A stretch of 15,731 nucleotides of DNA from Flavobacteriales bacterium UBA5933 (GTDB lineage: Bacteria; Bacteroidota; Bacteroidia; Flavobacteriales; Weeksellaceae): positions 5,006 through 20,736 of the forward strand of contig DJDD01000081.1 of NCBI GenBank assembly GCA_002430925.1. Reading direction: 5' to 3'. Position numbers and translations under genes: made by a program. Of the stretch, positions 7,184 to 15,731 are shown piece by piece (position 1 is the first letter of the stretch; every line of letters starts with the position of its first letter). Below the pieces are notes generated by a model. The model saw nothing but the letters and a program-made list of their open reading frames with translations, did no database searches and was not told the origin of the DNA.

Positions 7184-8542
7184 TTAATCTATGCTCTCAT
7201 TGTGTTGAGAGATATCCAAACCTTCAAATTCCGCTCTATCACTTACTCTTAAATGAATAATACAATCTGTTAATTTATATATAACTAACGATCCAAAAAA
7301 AGTAAATACTGATACTAATAATAATGCTGCCATGTGATGTCCAAAAACACCGAAACCACCATGTAATAAACTTGCGTTTTCTCCGTGAGCAAAAATGGCT
7401 GTTAAAATCATTCCCATAATTCCTCCCATACCATGACAAGCAAAAACATCTAATGTATCATCAATTTTTTTCAATAATTTACAATTCATCAAATAATTTG
7501 AAACTATTGATGTTATAAAACCTATAAACAAACTTTCTGGCACTGTAACAAAACCACATGCTGGAGTTATTGCAACCAACCCAACAACAGCACCTATACA
7601 TGCTCCCATTGCTGACACGCTTCTACCATTAATTCTATCAAATAAAATCCATGTCATCATTGCAGATGCAGATGCAATTGTTGTAGTTCCAAAAGCAAGT
7701 GCTGCAGTAGAATTTGCACCTAAAGCAGAACCTGCGTTAAAACCGAACCAACCGAACCAAAGCATTCCAGTACCTAACAAAACAAAAGGTATATTCGCTG
7801 GTTTATGTTCTCTATTTTTTCTTTTACCTAAAACTAAAGCACCTGCTAAAGCAGCAAAACCAGCACTCATATGAACAACTGTACCACCAGCAAAATCTTT
7901 TACTCCGAAATATTTGTTTAATAATCCTTCTGGATGCCAAACCATATGACAAAGTGGTGTGTATATAATTAAAGAAAATAAAATCATGAATAACAAGTAA
8001 GAAATAAATCTTACTCTTTCTGCAAAAGAACCAGTTATTAAAGCTGGCGTAATTACAGCAAACTTCATTTGAAATAAAGCAAATAAAATAAATGGAATTG
8101 TTGAAGCCATTTCTTTGTGAGGAAACGCACCAACGTGATTAAAAAATGGATAAGTTAAAGGATTCCCTATTAATCCATAATGTTCTCCATCTATCGAAAA
8201 ACCTATTGAATCTCCAAATGAAAGTGAAAAACCAACAACCACCCAAAGAATAGAAATTACTCCTAAGGCAATAAAACTTTGTAGCATTGTAGAAATAACA
8301 TTTTTTTTACCAACCATTCCGCCATAAAAGAATGATAAACCAGGAGTCATTAACAAAACTAAACCAGCTGCAGCTAATATCCACGCCACGTCTGATCCAA
8401 CAATATTTTCTTCTCCTAAAAATTCTCCTGTTCCTGGAACATCTACAACTGGTTTCCAAAATAAACCAGCAATTGCTATTATTGTAATGATTGCGAAAGC
8501 TACCTTCCATTTCAATCCAACCTTCATAAGTTTTATTTTCAT
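7184..8542 (-). CDS. amt: Ammonium transporter (Amt/AmtB family)
   Basis: This inner-membrane channel conducts ammonium/ammonia. The 452-residue product has an N-terminal hydrophobic segment (about 14-29, possibly a signal peptide) and then the multi-helix Amt core. Conserved parts include AAAGLVLLMTPGLSFFYGG (57-75), TPALITGSFAERVRF (165-179) and DFAGGTVVH (216-224). The pore twin histidines are most likely H224 and H370 (ACHGMGG), spaced as in E. coli AmtB. The cytoplasmic tail (AEFEGLDISQHNES) keeps the conserved segment that PII proteins contact in this family, although no PII gene is in the window. The start could be the ATG at 8542 or the ATG at 8527 (MKVGLKWK, 447 residues); neither has a clear ribosome site. 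Because a terminator separates it from gltD, it probably has its own promoter in 8543-8680. A TATTTTTG ending at 8543 matches the -7 consensus and, if used, would favour 8527. Confidence 0.95.
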   Translation of the reverse strand: MKIKLMKVGLKWKVAFAIITIIAIAGLFWKPVVDVPGTGEFLGEENIVGSDVAWILAAAGLVLLMTPGLSFFYGGMVGKKNVISTMLQSFIALGVISILWVVVGFSLSFGDSIGFSIDGEHYGLIGNPLTYPFFNHVGAFPHKEMASTIPFILFALFQMKFAVITPALITGSFAERVRFISYLLFMILFSLIIYTPLCHMVWHPEGLLNKYFGVKDFAGGTVVHMSAGFAALAGALVLGKRKNREHKPANIPFVLLGTGMLWFGWFGFNAGSALGANSTAALAFGTTTIASASAMMTWILFDRINGRSVSAMGACIGAVVGLVAITPACGFVTVPESLFIGFITSIVSNYLMNCKLLKKIDDTLDVFACHGMGGIMGMILTAIFAHGENASLLHGGFGVFGHHMAALLLVSVFTFFGSLVIYKLTDCIIHLRVSDRAEFEGLDISQHNESID

Positions 8543-8684
8543 CAAAAATATAAAAAAAAATTACTTTTTTAAACTTTACCCCTATTATTTTAAAACTTTT
8601 TTAAAAATATATTAATTAAAAACACAAGACACCCTCACAAAACATAGCTTATAAGTTATTTTTTTTAAATTTTATGTAAAAAAA

Positions 8685-8709
8685 ATAGCGAACAATAAAT
8701 GTTCGCTAT
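8685..8709 (-). terminator. Rho-independent terminator after gltD
   Basis: A perfect 10-bp stem (8685-8694 with 8700-8709; core tagcgaaca/tgttcgcta) has a 5-base loop. On the minus strand it is followed by an uninterrupted run of T (8 A on the plus strand, 8678-8685, one of which pairs in the stem). It lies 25 bases past the gltD stop and is a textbook intrinsic terminator. It makes gltBD a closed transcript, with at most read-through into amt. Confidence 0.92.
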
Positions 8710-8733
8710 AATAAATTAATAAAGGGAAAAAAA

Positions 8734-10161
8734 TTAACTCAAAAATTGATGTACTTGTTCAGCACACTCTCTTCCTTCATGAATTGCCCAAACTACAAGA
8801 CTTTGCCCTCGTCTGGCATCACCACAAGAAAAAACTTTTGATAAATTTGTTTTATATTCTTTATCATTTCCTATAAGATTTCCTTTAGGATCTAAATTAA
8901 TGTCTAAATTTTCTACCAAACCTTTATGTTGAACATGGTTATAACCTAAGGCAATAAAAGCAACATCACATTCAACAATAAATTCAGAATTAGGTTTTTC
9001 ATAATAAGAAGTGTATTTTCCTGTTTCTTCATCTTTTGTCCAGTCAACTTCTATCAATTTCAATCCAATAAGTTGGCCATTATCATCAGTTATAAATTCT
9101 TTTGAATTAACTGCCCATTTTCTTTCACAACCCTCTTCATGAGAAGAAGTAATTTGTAATGTCATAGGAAAAGTTGGCCATGGCATTGTTTGATCCCTTT
9201 CTGTAGGAAGAATTGGTTTGTAATAAATTTGAGAAATAACATCCGCCCCTTGTCGGTTAGATGTTCCTATACAATCAGAACCAGTATCACCTCCACCAAT
9301 AACAACAACTTTTTTACCTTTTACATTGATTTCTTCTTCCGAAAAAGGAATATTACTTACTTTCTTATTCGCTTGTGATAAAAAATCCATTGCATAATGA
9401 ACTCCTTTTGCATTTTTACCAGGAATATTTAATTCTCTAGGGACAGTACTTCCTAATGCAAGCACTATTGCATCAAAATTTCTATTTAATTCTTCCACAG
9501 AATAATCAATACCCACATTACAATTTGTACGAAAACGAATCCCTTCATCTTCCATCCAAGTTCTTCTTCTTTCGATTACAGTTTTTTCTAGTTTAAAATC
9601 AGGAATACCAAAACGCAATAAACCACCAATTTCTTCATCTCGTTCAAAAACTGTTACATAATGCCCCTTTTGATTTAACTGATAAGCTGCTGCTAATCCT
9701 GCTGGACCAGAACCAATCACAGCTATTTTTTTTCCTGTTCTTAAATTAGGAACTTTAGGTTTAGCAAAACCTTGTTCAAAAGCTATTTCTATAATATTCT
9801 TTTCAATTTCTTCTATAGTTACAGGTAAATTATTAATTCCTAGAACACAAGCTCCTTCACAGGGTGCAGGACAAATTCTTCCAGTAAACTCTGGGAAATT
9901 ATTAGTAGAAATTAAAATATCATATGCTTTCTCCCAATGTTGTTTATATACAGCATCATTAAATTCTGGAATGACATTTCCTAACGGACAACCACTCTGA
10001 CAAAAAGGAACACCACAATTCATACATCTTGCCGATTGTTCATTAAGAAGTTCTGAAGAAGGCTTTGTTGAAAATTCTTTAAAGTTTTTTATTCTATCTT
10101 CTACTTTTAGTTTTTTAGGAGTTTTCCTTTCAAACAATAAAAATCCATCTGCTCTTCCCAT
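8734..10161 (-). CDS. gltD: Glutamate synthase (NADPH) small subunit
   Basis: GltD oxidises NADPH on its FAD and passes electrons through iron-sulfur clusters to GltB. The 475-residue product is the normal length. The N-terminal domain has two cysteine groups that bind the 4Fe-4S clusters: C46, C49, C54, C58 (CMNCGVPFCQSGC) and C97, C101, C105 (ICPAPCEGAC). An FAD-binding Rossmann motif GSGPAG (150-155) and a second, NADPH-binding GGGDTGSD (289-296) follow. The C-terminal part has the usual ALGY segment and closing FSCGDARRGQSLVVWAI. The start ATG at 10161 shares its first base with the last base of the gltB stop (TAATG), which implies translational coupling and equal subunit output. Nothing is missing or unusual. 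Confidence 0.97.
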   Translation of the reverse strand: MGRADGFLLFERKTPKKLKVEDRIKNFKEFSTKPSSELLNEQSARCMNCGVPFCQSGCPLGNVIPEFNDAVYKQHWEKAYDILISTNNFPEFTGRICPAPCEGACVLGINNLPVTIEEIEKNIIEIAFEQGFAKPKVPNLRTGKKIAVIGSGPAGLAAAYQLNQKGHYVTVFERDEEIGGLLRFGIPDFKLEKTVIERRRTWMEDEGIRFRTNCNVGIDYSVEELNRNFDAIVLALGSTVPRELNIPGKNAKGVHYAMDFLSQANKKVSNIPFSEEEINVKGKKVVVIGGGDTGSDCIGTSNRQGADVISQIYYKPILPTERDQTMPWPTFPMTLQITSSHEEGCERKWAVNSKEFITDDNGQLIGLKLIEVDWTKDEETGKYTSYYEKPNSEFIVECDVAFIALGYNHVQHKGLVENLDINLDPKGNLIGNDKEYKTNLSKVFSCGDARRGQSLVVWAIHEGRECAEQVHQFLS

Positions 10162-13100
10162 TATTTTAATAAATTTATTTTTTTCTCAATTGCTTTTTTA
10201 TATTCTCTTGGATAAACCTTTGTAAAATACTGAAAATTAGTTTCCAAATCGGCTAAAAGATATTCGGCTAAAGAACTATTTGTCGTTTGAAAATGTTCTT
10301 TTACTAATGTTTCAATAATTGATTTATCATTTTCTGTTATTTCTTCAAGATTAGCCATATCAGGATTAAAATTATCTTTTAATGAATTATTAATATCCCA
10401 TATATAAGCTATTCCACCACTCATTCCAGCACCAAAATTTCGTCCAACTCCACCTAAAATAACTACAGTACCTCCTGTCATGTACTCACAACCGTGATCT
10501 CCAATTCCTTCAACAACAGCCGTTGCTCCAGAATTACGTACTGCAAAACGCTCACCAGCCATTCCATTAATAAAAACTTTACCTGAAGTTGCTCCATATA
10601 AAGCTACATTTCCTATAATACTGTTTTCATTCGCGTTGATTACTGCATTATTATCTGGATACACACCTAGTTTAGCACCAGAGAGACCTTTACCGAAATA
10701 ATCATTTGCATCACCTTCCAATAAAAGCTCCATACCATTTGTACAAAACGCACCAAAACTTTGCCCGGCTGTCCCTTTAAATTTGAACTGAAGAGAACTT
10801 GGTTTCATTCCTTCTGATTTATAAATTTTAGTTATTTCATGAGAAAGAATTGTACCTACCGTCCTATCTGTATTTTTTATTGGTAAACAAGCCTGCATCG
10901 TTCCATTATTTTTTAAGGCTTCAAGTGATAAATCTAACATTTCCCATGAAAGTGAATCCGATAACCCATGATCTTGTTCTTCTACCTTAATAATTGGTAA
11001 ATCAGTTTCAACTTTATGCAATAAAGGTTCTAAATCTATTTGAGTATGTTTCCAAAAATTAACATCATGTTTACGTTCTAAACATTGAGATTGACCAACC
11101 ATTTCATCAATTGTTTTAAAACCTAAACTTGCCATTAATTCACGAACCTCCATCGCCAAAAATGTAAAATAATTAACTAAATGTTCAACTTTTCCAGTAA
11201 ATTTTTGACGTAATTTCTCGTCTTGTGTTGCTACACCAACTGGACAAGTATTTAAATGACACTTTCTCATCAGGATACATCCTTCAACAACCAATGCAGA
11301 AGTTCCAATTCCCCATTCTTCAGCTCCAAGTAAAGTAGCTATAACTATATCTCTACCTGTTTTTAATTGTCCATCAACTTGTAATCTAACACGCTGTCTA
11401 AGCTTATTTTTAATTAATGTTTGATGAGATTCAACTATTCCTAATTCCCAAGGTAAACCTGTATGACGAGTTGAGCTAATTGGAGAAGCTCCCGTACCAC
11501 CATCATAACCAGAAATCAAAATATGATCTGCTTTAGCTTTTGCTACACCTGAAGCTATAGTTCCTACACCAGCTTTGGAAACTAATTTCACAGAAATACC
11601 AGCATGTCTATTTGCATTCTTCAAATCAAAAATTAACTGAGCTAAATCTTCAATAGAATAAATATCATGATGTGGAGGAGGAGAAATTAAACCTACCCCT
11701 GGTGTTGAATGGCGTGTTTTACCAATCCAATTATCAACTTTATGCCCTGGTAATTGACCTCCTTCTCCAGGTTTTGCACCTTGAGCCATTTTAATTTGAA
11801 TTTCATCAGCCTCAGCTAAATATCGAGCAGTAACACCAAATCGACCAGACGCAACTTGCTTTATAGCTGAACGAAGATTATCTCCATTTTCTTTAATTAT
11901 ATATCTATTTTCATCTTCACCTCCTTCTCCGGAATTACTTTTCGCACCTATTCTATTCATAGCAATAGCAAGTGTTGTATGCGCTTCCCAAGAAATTGAT
12001 CCAAATGACATCGCTCCAGTAACAAAGCGTTTTAATATTGATTCTAACGATTCAACCTCATCAATTGAGATCGGTTCACGATCATTTTTAAAATCTAATA
12101 ACCCTCTCAGAGTTGTTGCATTTTCTGAAACTTGATTTACTACACGAGAATATTTTTTGAAAATATCATATTTATTATTCCATGTAGCCTGTTGTAACAA
12201 ATGAATTGACTGAGGATTGTACTGATGATATTCGTTATCTTTTTTCCATTGGTAAATACCTCCTGCATCTAAAAGAGTTGATTCATCATTACCAAATGCT
12301 TTAAAATGTTTTGCTAAAGCTTCTTTAGCTATTTCATCAAAGCCAATCCCACTAATTCTTGACACAGAGCCAGTAAAACATGTGTTTACAACTAACTTAT
12401 TTAACCCTATAATTTCAAAAATTTGGGCACCATGATATGATTGTAACGTGGAAATCCCCATTTTAGAAAAAATCTTTAACAATCCATCTCCAACAGCTTT
12501 TTTATAATTGTATTTTAATTGTTCTAGCTCTTCTAATTGATCAAGTTCACCTTCATTATACATTTGTCTTATTGAAGCTAAAGCCAAATAAGGATTAATA
12601 GCTGTAGCTCCATATCCTAAAAGAGTCGCAAAATGATGAACTTCCCATACATCTCCAGCTTCCATTACAATCCCAATTTTTTTACGAACGCCTTTACGTA
12701 TTAAATGATGATGAACAGCAGAACAAGCTAATAATGATGGAATTGCAGCATGCTGAGAATCTAAAGAACGATCAGAAAGAACAATAACCTGAAAACCATC
12801 ATCAACAGCATCTATTGCATAACGACAAATTCTATCAATTGCTTTCTTTAAACCCCCATCTTTTCCATCCGTTTTAAAATAAGTATATATTGTTTTCGAT
12901 TGAAACTTACCAGTATCAACACTTCGTAACTTTTCCAATTGCTCATTACTCAAAATTGGAGAATCTAATCGAATAGAATGAGCAAAACTTTTATCTTCCT
13001 CTAATAAATTACCATTTCCACCAATTATAGTTGTTAAAGACATTACCATTCTTTCACGAATTGGATCAATTGGAGGATTAGTTACTTGCGCAAAAAGTTG

Positions 13101-14657
13101 CTTAAAATATGAACTTAAATGTTGAGGTTTCTCACTAAGTACTGCCAAAGGAGCATCAAATCCCATTGAACCGATTGATTCTTTACCAGTTGCACACATT
13201 TCTTTAAGCAGCACATTCAAATCTTCTCGAGAATAACCGAATGCTTTTTGATATTTTACAATATCATCAGATTCCAAACGATTAAACCTTACTCTTGGTC
13301 TTGGAAGTTCTTTAATATTAATATTCATATTATCCAACCAATCACGGTATGGTTTTGAAGAGCAAATATCTTTTTTCAATTCTTCATCACTCACAACCTT
13401 ACCTTTTTTCATATCAACCAAAAACATTTTTCCTGGTTGTAATCGACCCCTTTCAATTACTTTTTCAGGATCTACAGGAAGTGCTCCAGATTCAGATGCC
13501 ATTATAACAATATCATCAGATGTAATACAATATCTTGATGGACGTAATCCATTTCTATCCAAGGTTGCTCCAATGATATCTCCATCAGTAAATGATATTG
13601 AAGCTGGCCCATCCCATGGCTCCATCATACAAGCATGAAACTCATAAAAACCTTTTTTGTACTCTTCCATTTGTTCGTTTCCATCCCATGCTTCAGGAAT
13701 GAGCATCATCATAACATGAGGAAGTGAGCGACCAGAATGATAAAGCAACTCTACCATATTATCTAAATAAGATGAATCCGATTGCCCTGGCTTAGTCAAA
13801 GGTAAAATCATTTCCATTTCTTGTGGAGTAAAATACTGACTTTGAAATGTTTTTTCTGATGATTTTAACCAATTTAAGTTACCTCCGATTGTATTAATTT
13901 CTCCATTATGAGCTATAAATCTAAAAGGTTGAGCCAAACTCCATGTAGGTGATGTGTTCGTAGCAAATCGAGAATGTATCATTCCAAATGCAGATCGAGT
14001 ACGAGGGTCTGTTAAATCTTTAAAATAATCCCTTACTTGCAAAGAACGTAATTGTCCTTTGTAAATAATTTTTTTACAAGAAAAAGATGCTGCGTAAAAA
14101 CCAATAGGATCATTATTTGTAACACTTGTAACTTGATGAGAAATATAGTTTTTGAAAATAAACAACTTTCTTTCAAAATCTTTTTCACTATCAACATCAT
14201 AAGGTCTTTCAATAAAAAGCATTTCCATAACAGGCTCAACACTTTTTGCTAAATCTCCTAAATCTAAATTATTTACAGGAACAGGTCTGTACCCTAAAAC
14301 TTTTATATTTAATTTATCAGCTGATTGTTGAATGATTTCTTTACACTCTTCTCTAATAAATTTATTTTGAGGAAAAAATAACATTCCTACACCATAAAAA
14401 CCTGGATCTGGAAGATCTATTCCATAATTTAAACCTTCATCGAAAAGCAATTCGTGAGGAATTTGAATTTGAATTCCAGCACCATCCCCTGTATTACTTT
14501 CGTATCCTGTTGCACCACGATGTTCCATATTTTCTAACATCGTAATTGCATCACTTACTATTTTAAAACTTTTGACCCCTTTGGTATTGGCAACAAAGCC
14601 AACACCACAAGAATCAAACTCAAAATCAGGTTGATATAAACCAAAATTCTTCGACAT
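10161..14657 (-). CDS. gltB: Glutamate synthase (NADPH) large subunit
   Basis: GltB makes two glutamates from glutamine and 2-oxoglutarate. The 1498-residue product has the standard order. A type II glutamine amidotransferase domain (about 17-430) comes first, with C17 (DSCGVGF) as the expected N-terminal nucleophile after removal of a 16-residue propeptide. A central domain follows (about 460-750). The FMN-binding synthase domain (about 790-1190) holds the 3Fe-4S cysteines C1127, C1133 and C1138 (CILMRKCHLNTC). A GXGXG beta-helix domain (about 1240-1440) contains GKGLSGAKLGV. I chose the ATG at 14657 because MSKNFGLYQPDFEFDSCG is the usual family start; an in-frame TTG at 14708 would add 17 unconserved residues. 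gltD follows with a one-base overlap. The upstream region carries a 10-bp dyad at 14754-14777 that may be regulatory. No clear promoter box is seen. Confidence 0.97.
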   Translation of the reverse strand: MSKNFGLYQPDFEFDSCGVGFVANTKGVKSFKIVSDAITMLENMEHRGATGYESNTGDGAGIQIQIPHELLFDEGLNYGIDLPDPGFYGVGMLFFPQNKFIREECKEIIQQSADKLNIKVLGYRPVPVNNLDLGDLAKSVEPVMEMLFIERPYDVDSEKDFERKLFIFKNYISHQVTSVTNNDPIGFYAASFSCKKIIYKGQLRSLQVRDYFKDLTDPRTRSAFGMIHSRFATNTSPTWSLAQPFRFIAHNGEINTIGGNLNWLKSSEKTFQSQYFTPQEMEMILPLTKPGQSDSSYLDNMVELLYHSGRSLPHVMMMLIPEAWDGNEQMEEYKKGFYEFHACMMEPWDGPASISFTDGDIIGATLDRNGLRPSRYCITSDDIVIMASESGALPVDPEKVIERGRLQPGKMFLVDMKKGKVVSDEELKKDICSSKPYRDWLDNMNINIKELPRPRVRFNRLESDDIVKYQKAFGYSREDLNVLLKEMCATGKESIGSMGFDAPLAVLSEKPQHLSSYFKQLFAQVTNPPIDPIRERMVMSLTTIIGGNGNLLEEDKSFAHSIRLDSPILSNEQLEKLRSVDTGKFQSKTIYTYFKTDGKDGGLKKAIDRICRYAIDAVDDGFQVIVLSDRSLDSQHAAIPSLLACSAVHHHLIRKGVRKKIGIVMEAGDVWEVHHFATLLGYGATAINPYLALASIRQMYNEGELDQLEELEQLKYNYKKAVGDGLLKIFSKMGISTLQSYHGAQIFEIIGLNKLVVNTCFTGSVSRISGIGFDEIAKEALAKHFKAFGNDESTLLDAGGIYQWKKDNEYHQYNPQSIHLLQQATWNNKYDIFKKYSRVVNQVSENATTLRGLLDFKNDREPISIDEVESLESILKRFVTGAMSFGSISWEAHTTLAIAMNRIGAKSNSGEGGEDENRYIIKENGDNLRSAIKQVASGRFGVTARYLAEADEIQIKMAQGAKPGEGGQLPGHKVDNWIGKTRHSTPGVGLISPPPHHDIYSIEDLAQLIFDLKNANRHAGISVKLVSKAGVGTIASGVAKAKADHILISGYDGGTGASPISSTRHTGLPWELGIVESHQTLIKNKLRQRVRLQVDGQLKTGRDIVIATLLGAEEWGIGTSALVVEGCILMRKCHLNTCPVGVATQDEKLRQKFTGKVEHLVNYFTFLAMEVRELMASLGFKTIDEMVGQSQCLERKHDVNFWKHTQIDLEPLLHKVETDLPIIKVEEQDHGLSDSLSWEMLDLSLEALKNNGTMQACLPIKNTDRTVGTILSHEITKIYKSEGMKPSSLQFKFKGTAGQSFGAFCTNGMELLLEGDANDYFGKGLSGAKLGVYPDNNAVINANENSIIGNVALYGATSGKVFINGMAGERFAVRNSGATAVVEGIGDHGCEYMTGGTVVILGGVGRNFGAGMSGGIAYIWDINNSLKDNFNPDMANLEEITENDKSIIETLVKEHFQTTNSSLAEYLLADLETNFQYFTKVYPREYKKAIEKKINLLK

Positions 14658-14753
14658 ATTTATAAACTTTTGTATTTTGTTTACTAAATATGCAAAAAAT
14701 AAATTCAATTTTATTATAAAATTTACTTAAAACACTCATTATTTACATTATCG

Positions 14754-14777
14754 TCAAATAAATTAACATTTATTTGA
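14754..14777. promoter_or_regulatory. Perfect dyad in the gltB / PAP2 divergent region (possible operator)
   Basis: Ten-base arms tcaaataaat (14754-14763) and atttatttga (14768-14777) flank a 4-base spacer, about 97 bases upstream of the gltB start and 146 bases upstream of the PAP2 start. The flanks lack a T-tract, which argues against a terminator. A homodimeric regulator could bind here, but the surrounding sequence is so AT-rich that chance cannot be excluded. The rest of the 265-base region (14658-14922) shows no gene or RNA I can recognise. Confidence 0.3.
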
Positions 14778-14922
14778 ATTAATAATATTTAAAATTTAAA
14801 ATGATTATTAAATTAAATTCAAAAATAGAAGATTGGTCTATAATTTGATTATTGACATAAAACAAAATTTAAAAAACTGTAAAACAACAATATAAATCAA
14901 TCAATTATCTACCTCTACTACC

Positions 14923-15731
14923 ATGAACAAAATGATTACCAAAAATTTTGAGAAAATCAATTTTTCTAAAATTTGCTTACCGATTGTATTATTATTTTTA
15001 CTATTTACATATTTTTATATGAATAATGCGTTAAGTATTAGTAATAGTTTAGAATTACAAAAAGAATTATTTTTAAAGATTAATCATCGTTTTTCTAATC
15101 ATCCAAATATTTTAAATAATCTAGCATTAGATAATTTCACACAATTTGGTGATGCATTTACTTTGATGTCTTTTTTAACAATATTTATCCTATATGCTTC
15201 TAGGTTATGGAAGGGTTTAATCACCTCATCTCTAGTATCTTTTGTATTTTGCTTTAGTTTAAAAAAACTTTTTAAATACCCTAGACCTGCAACAGTATTT
15301 GATAATGATAGTTTTACTATTGTAGGAAAAACCTTAACAGCGCAGAACAGCTTACCTTCAGGACATTCTATAACTGTGTTTGTAATTTTTACGATTATTT
15401 TATACGCATTTATGCCACAAAATCAATTAAAAAAAATTGTCTGGACACTCTTTATTCTATTTTTTGGATTATTTCTTGCTAGTACACGTATTGGTGTAGG
15501 TGCTCATTTTCCTTTAGATGTTGCAGTAGGTAGTATAGTAGGTTATATCTGTGGAGTAATGGGTATAATTATTAATAACAAATTTAATCTTTGGAGATGT
15601 ATAAGTAATCAAAAACATTACCCGTATATTATTTTAATTCTACTTATTTCAATTATAATAACATCAATAAAAATTATTCATCAAGGACTATTTGTATATT
15701 ACCTATCATTAATTAGTTTATTTATTTCTTT
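14923..15731 (+). CDS. PAP2-family membrane phosphatase, 3' end beyond the window
   Basis: The frame is open from the ATG at 14923 to the window end (269 complete codons, no stop). It encodes a polytopic membrane protein with hydrophobic segments near residues 20-33, 77-94, 98-112, 150-166, 173-187, 198-215 and 235-250. The three PAP2 phosphatase motifs are present: KX6RP (K114, R121, P122), PSGH (145-148) and, for the usual SRX5HX3D, STRIGVGAHFPLD with R189, H195 and D199, where Thr replaces the Ser before the Arg. Members of this superfamily remove phosphate from lipids such as undecaprenyl diphosphate, phosphatidylglycerol phosphate or lipid A at the periplasmic face; which substrate applies here cannot be told. 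The gene is divergent from gltB. Its AT-rich upstream region has no exact -7 box; tataatttg around 14841 is one base off in spacing. Confidence 0.9.
   Translation, partial: MNKMITKNFEKINFSKICLPIVLLFLLFTYFYMNNALSISNSLELQKELFLKINHRFSNHPNILNNLALDNFTQFGDAFTLMSFLTIFILYASRLWKGLITSSLVSFVFCFSLKKLFKYPRPATVFDNDSFTIVGKTLTAQNSLPSGHSITVFVIFTIILYAFMPQNQLKKIVWTLFILFFGLFLASTRIGVGAHFPLDVAVGSIVGYICGVMGIIINNKFNLWRCISNQKHYPYIILILLISIIITSIKIIHQGLFVYYLSLISLFIS

Noticed and set aside
8307..8510. 67-codon open frame overlapping the start of amt in another frame
   Set aside because: The Arg/Trp/Cys-rich product is typical of an out-of-frame reading of membrane-protein codons.
8543..8545. TTG start for amt one codon before the ATG
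   Set aside because: An ATG follows directly, with a second one at 8527, so there is no reason to prefer TTG.
9190..9378. 62-codon plus-strand open frame inside gltD
   Set aside because: It is antisense to conserved gltD and has no features of its own.
14033..14252. Two overlapping open frames on opposite strands inside the 5' part of gltB
   Set aside because: Both overlap the amidotransferase domain coding region and look like chance frames in AT-rich DNA.
14658..14708. Extension of gltB to a TTG at 14708
   Set aside because: The 17 added residues are not family-like; the ATG at 14657 begins the conserved N-terminus close to the catalytic Cys.
14658..14922. Glutamine riboswitch or other known regulatory RNA before gltB
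   Set aside because: The region is almost entirely A and T with no conserved junction or GC-rich paired elements that I could recognise.
1..15731. CRISPR array, transposon, phage or defence system
   Set aside because: There are no regularly spaced repeats, transposase or integrase frames, or defence domains; all long frames are assigned to ordinary families.

Overview
The window looks like chromosomal DNA of a member of the Flavobacteriaceae (Bacteroidota), probably Flavobacterium or a close relative. The basis is the very low GC content, no obvious Shine-Dalgarno sequences, a Bacteroidota-type promoter box (TATCTTTG) in front of the release factor gene, a type IX secretion substrate paired with a PorP/SprF protein, and an intergenic repeat of a style I associate with flavobacteria. 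The genus is inferred from memory of such sequences, not from a search.

Layout. Positions 1-247 hold no gene, only the edge of a repeat copy, a hairpin and a terminator. On the minus strand, 4394-248 is a two-gene unit: a 1053-residue secreted modular protein with a type B gliding-motility C-terminal sorting domain, then a PorP/SprF-family outer-membrane protein 22 bases downstream. A divergent promoter region (4395-4508) separates it from a plus-strand pair: peptide chain release factor 3 (prfC) and a DUF4197 lipoprotein-like or periplasmic protein 24 bases later. Positions 6948-7183 hold a structured flavobacterial repeat and a probably bidirectional terminator. On the minus strand follow the nitrogen assimilation genes: gltB (14657-10161) and gltD (10161-8734), overlapping by one base (TAATG) and closed by a strong terminator, then a separately transcribed ammonium transporter (8542-7184). 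The window ends in a PAP2-family membrane phosphatase on the plus strand, cut off by the window edge.

How the genes work together. The ammonium transporter supplies ammonium, and GltBD (NADPH-dependent glutamate synthase) turns glutamine plus 2-oxoglutarate into two glutamates. Neither glnA nor a PII gene is visible in the window. The secreted protein and its PorP/SprF neighbour form a sprB-sprF-like pair. In that arrangement the PorP/SprF protein is thought to help secretion or surface attachment of its partner.

Most of the window is ordinary core and near-core genome. I found no CRISPR array, transposon, tRNA, rRNA, phage genes or convincing new system. The items most worth a second look are the seven-fold cysteine-paired repeat architecture of the secreted protein and the intergenic repeat at 6951-7100, part of which recurs inverted at the very start of the window.
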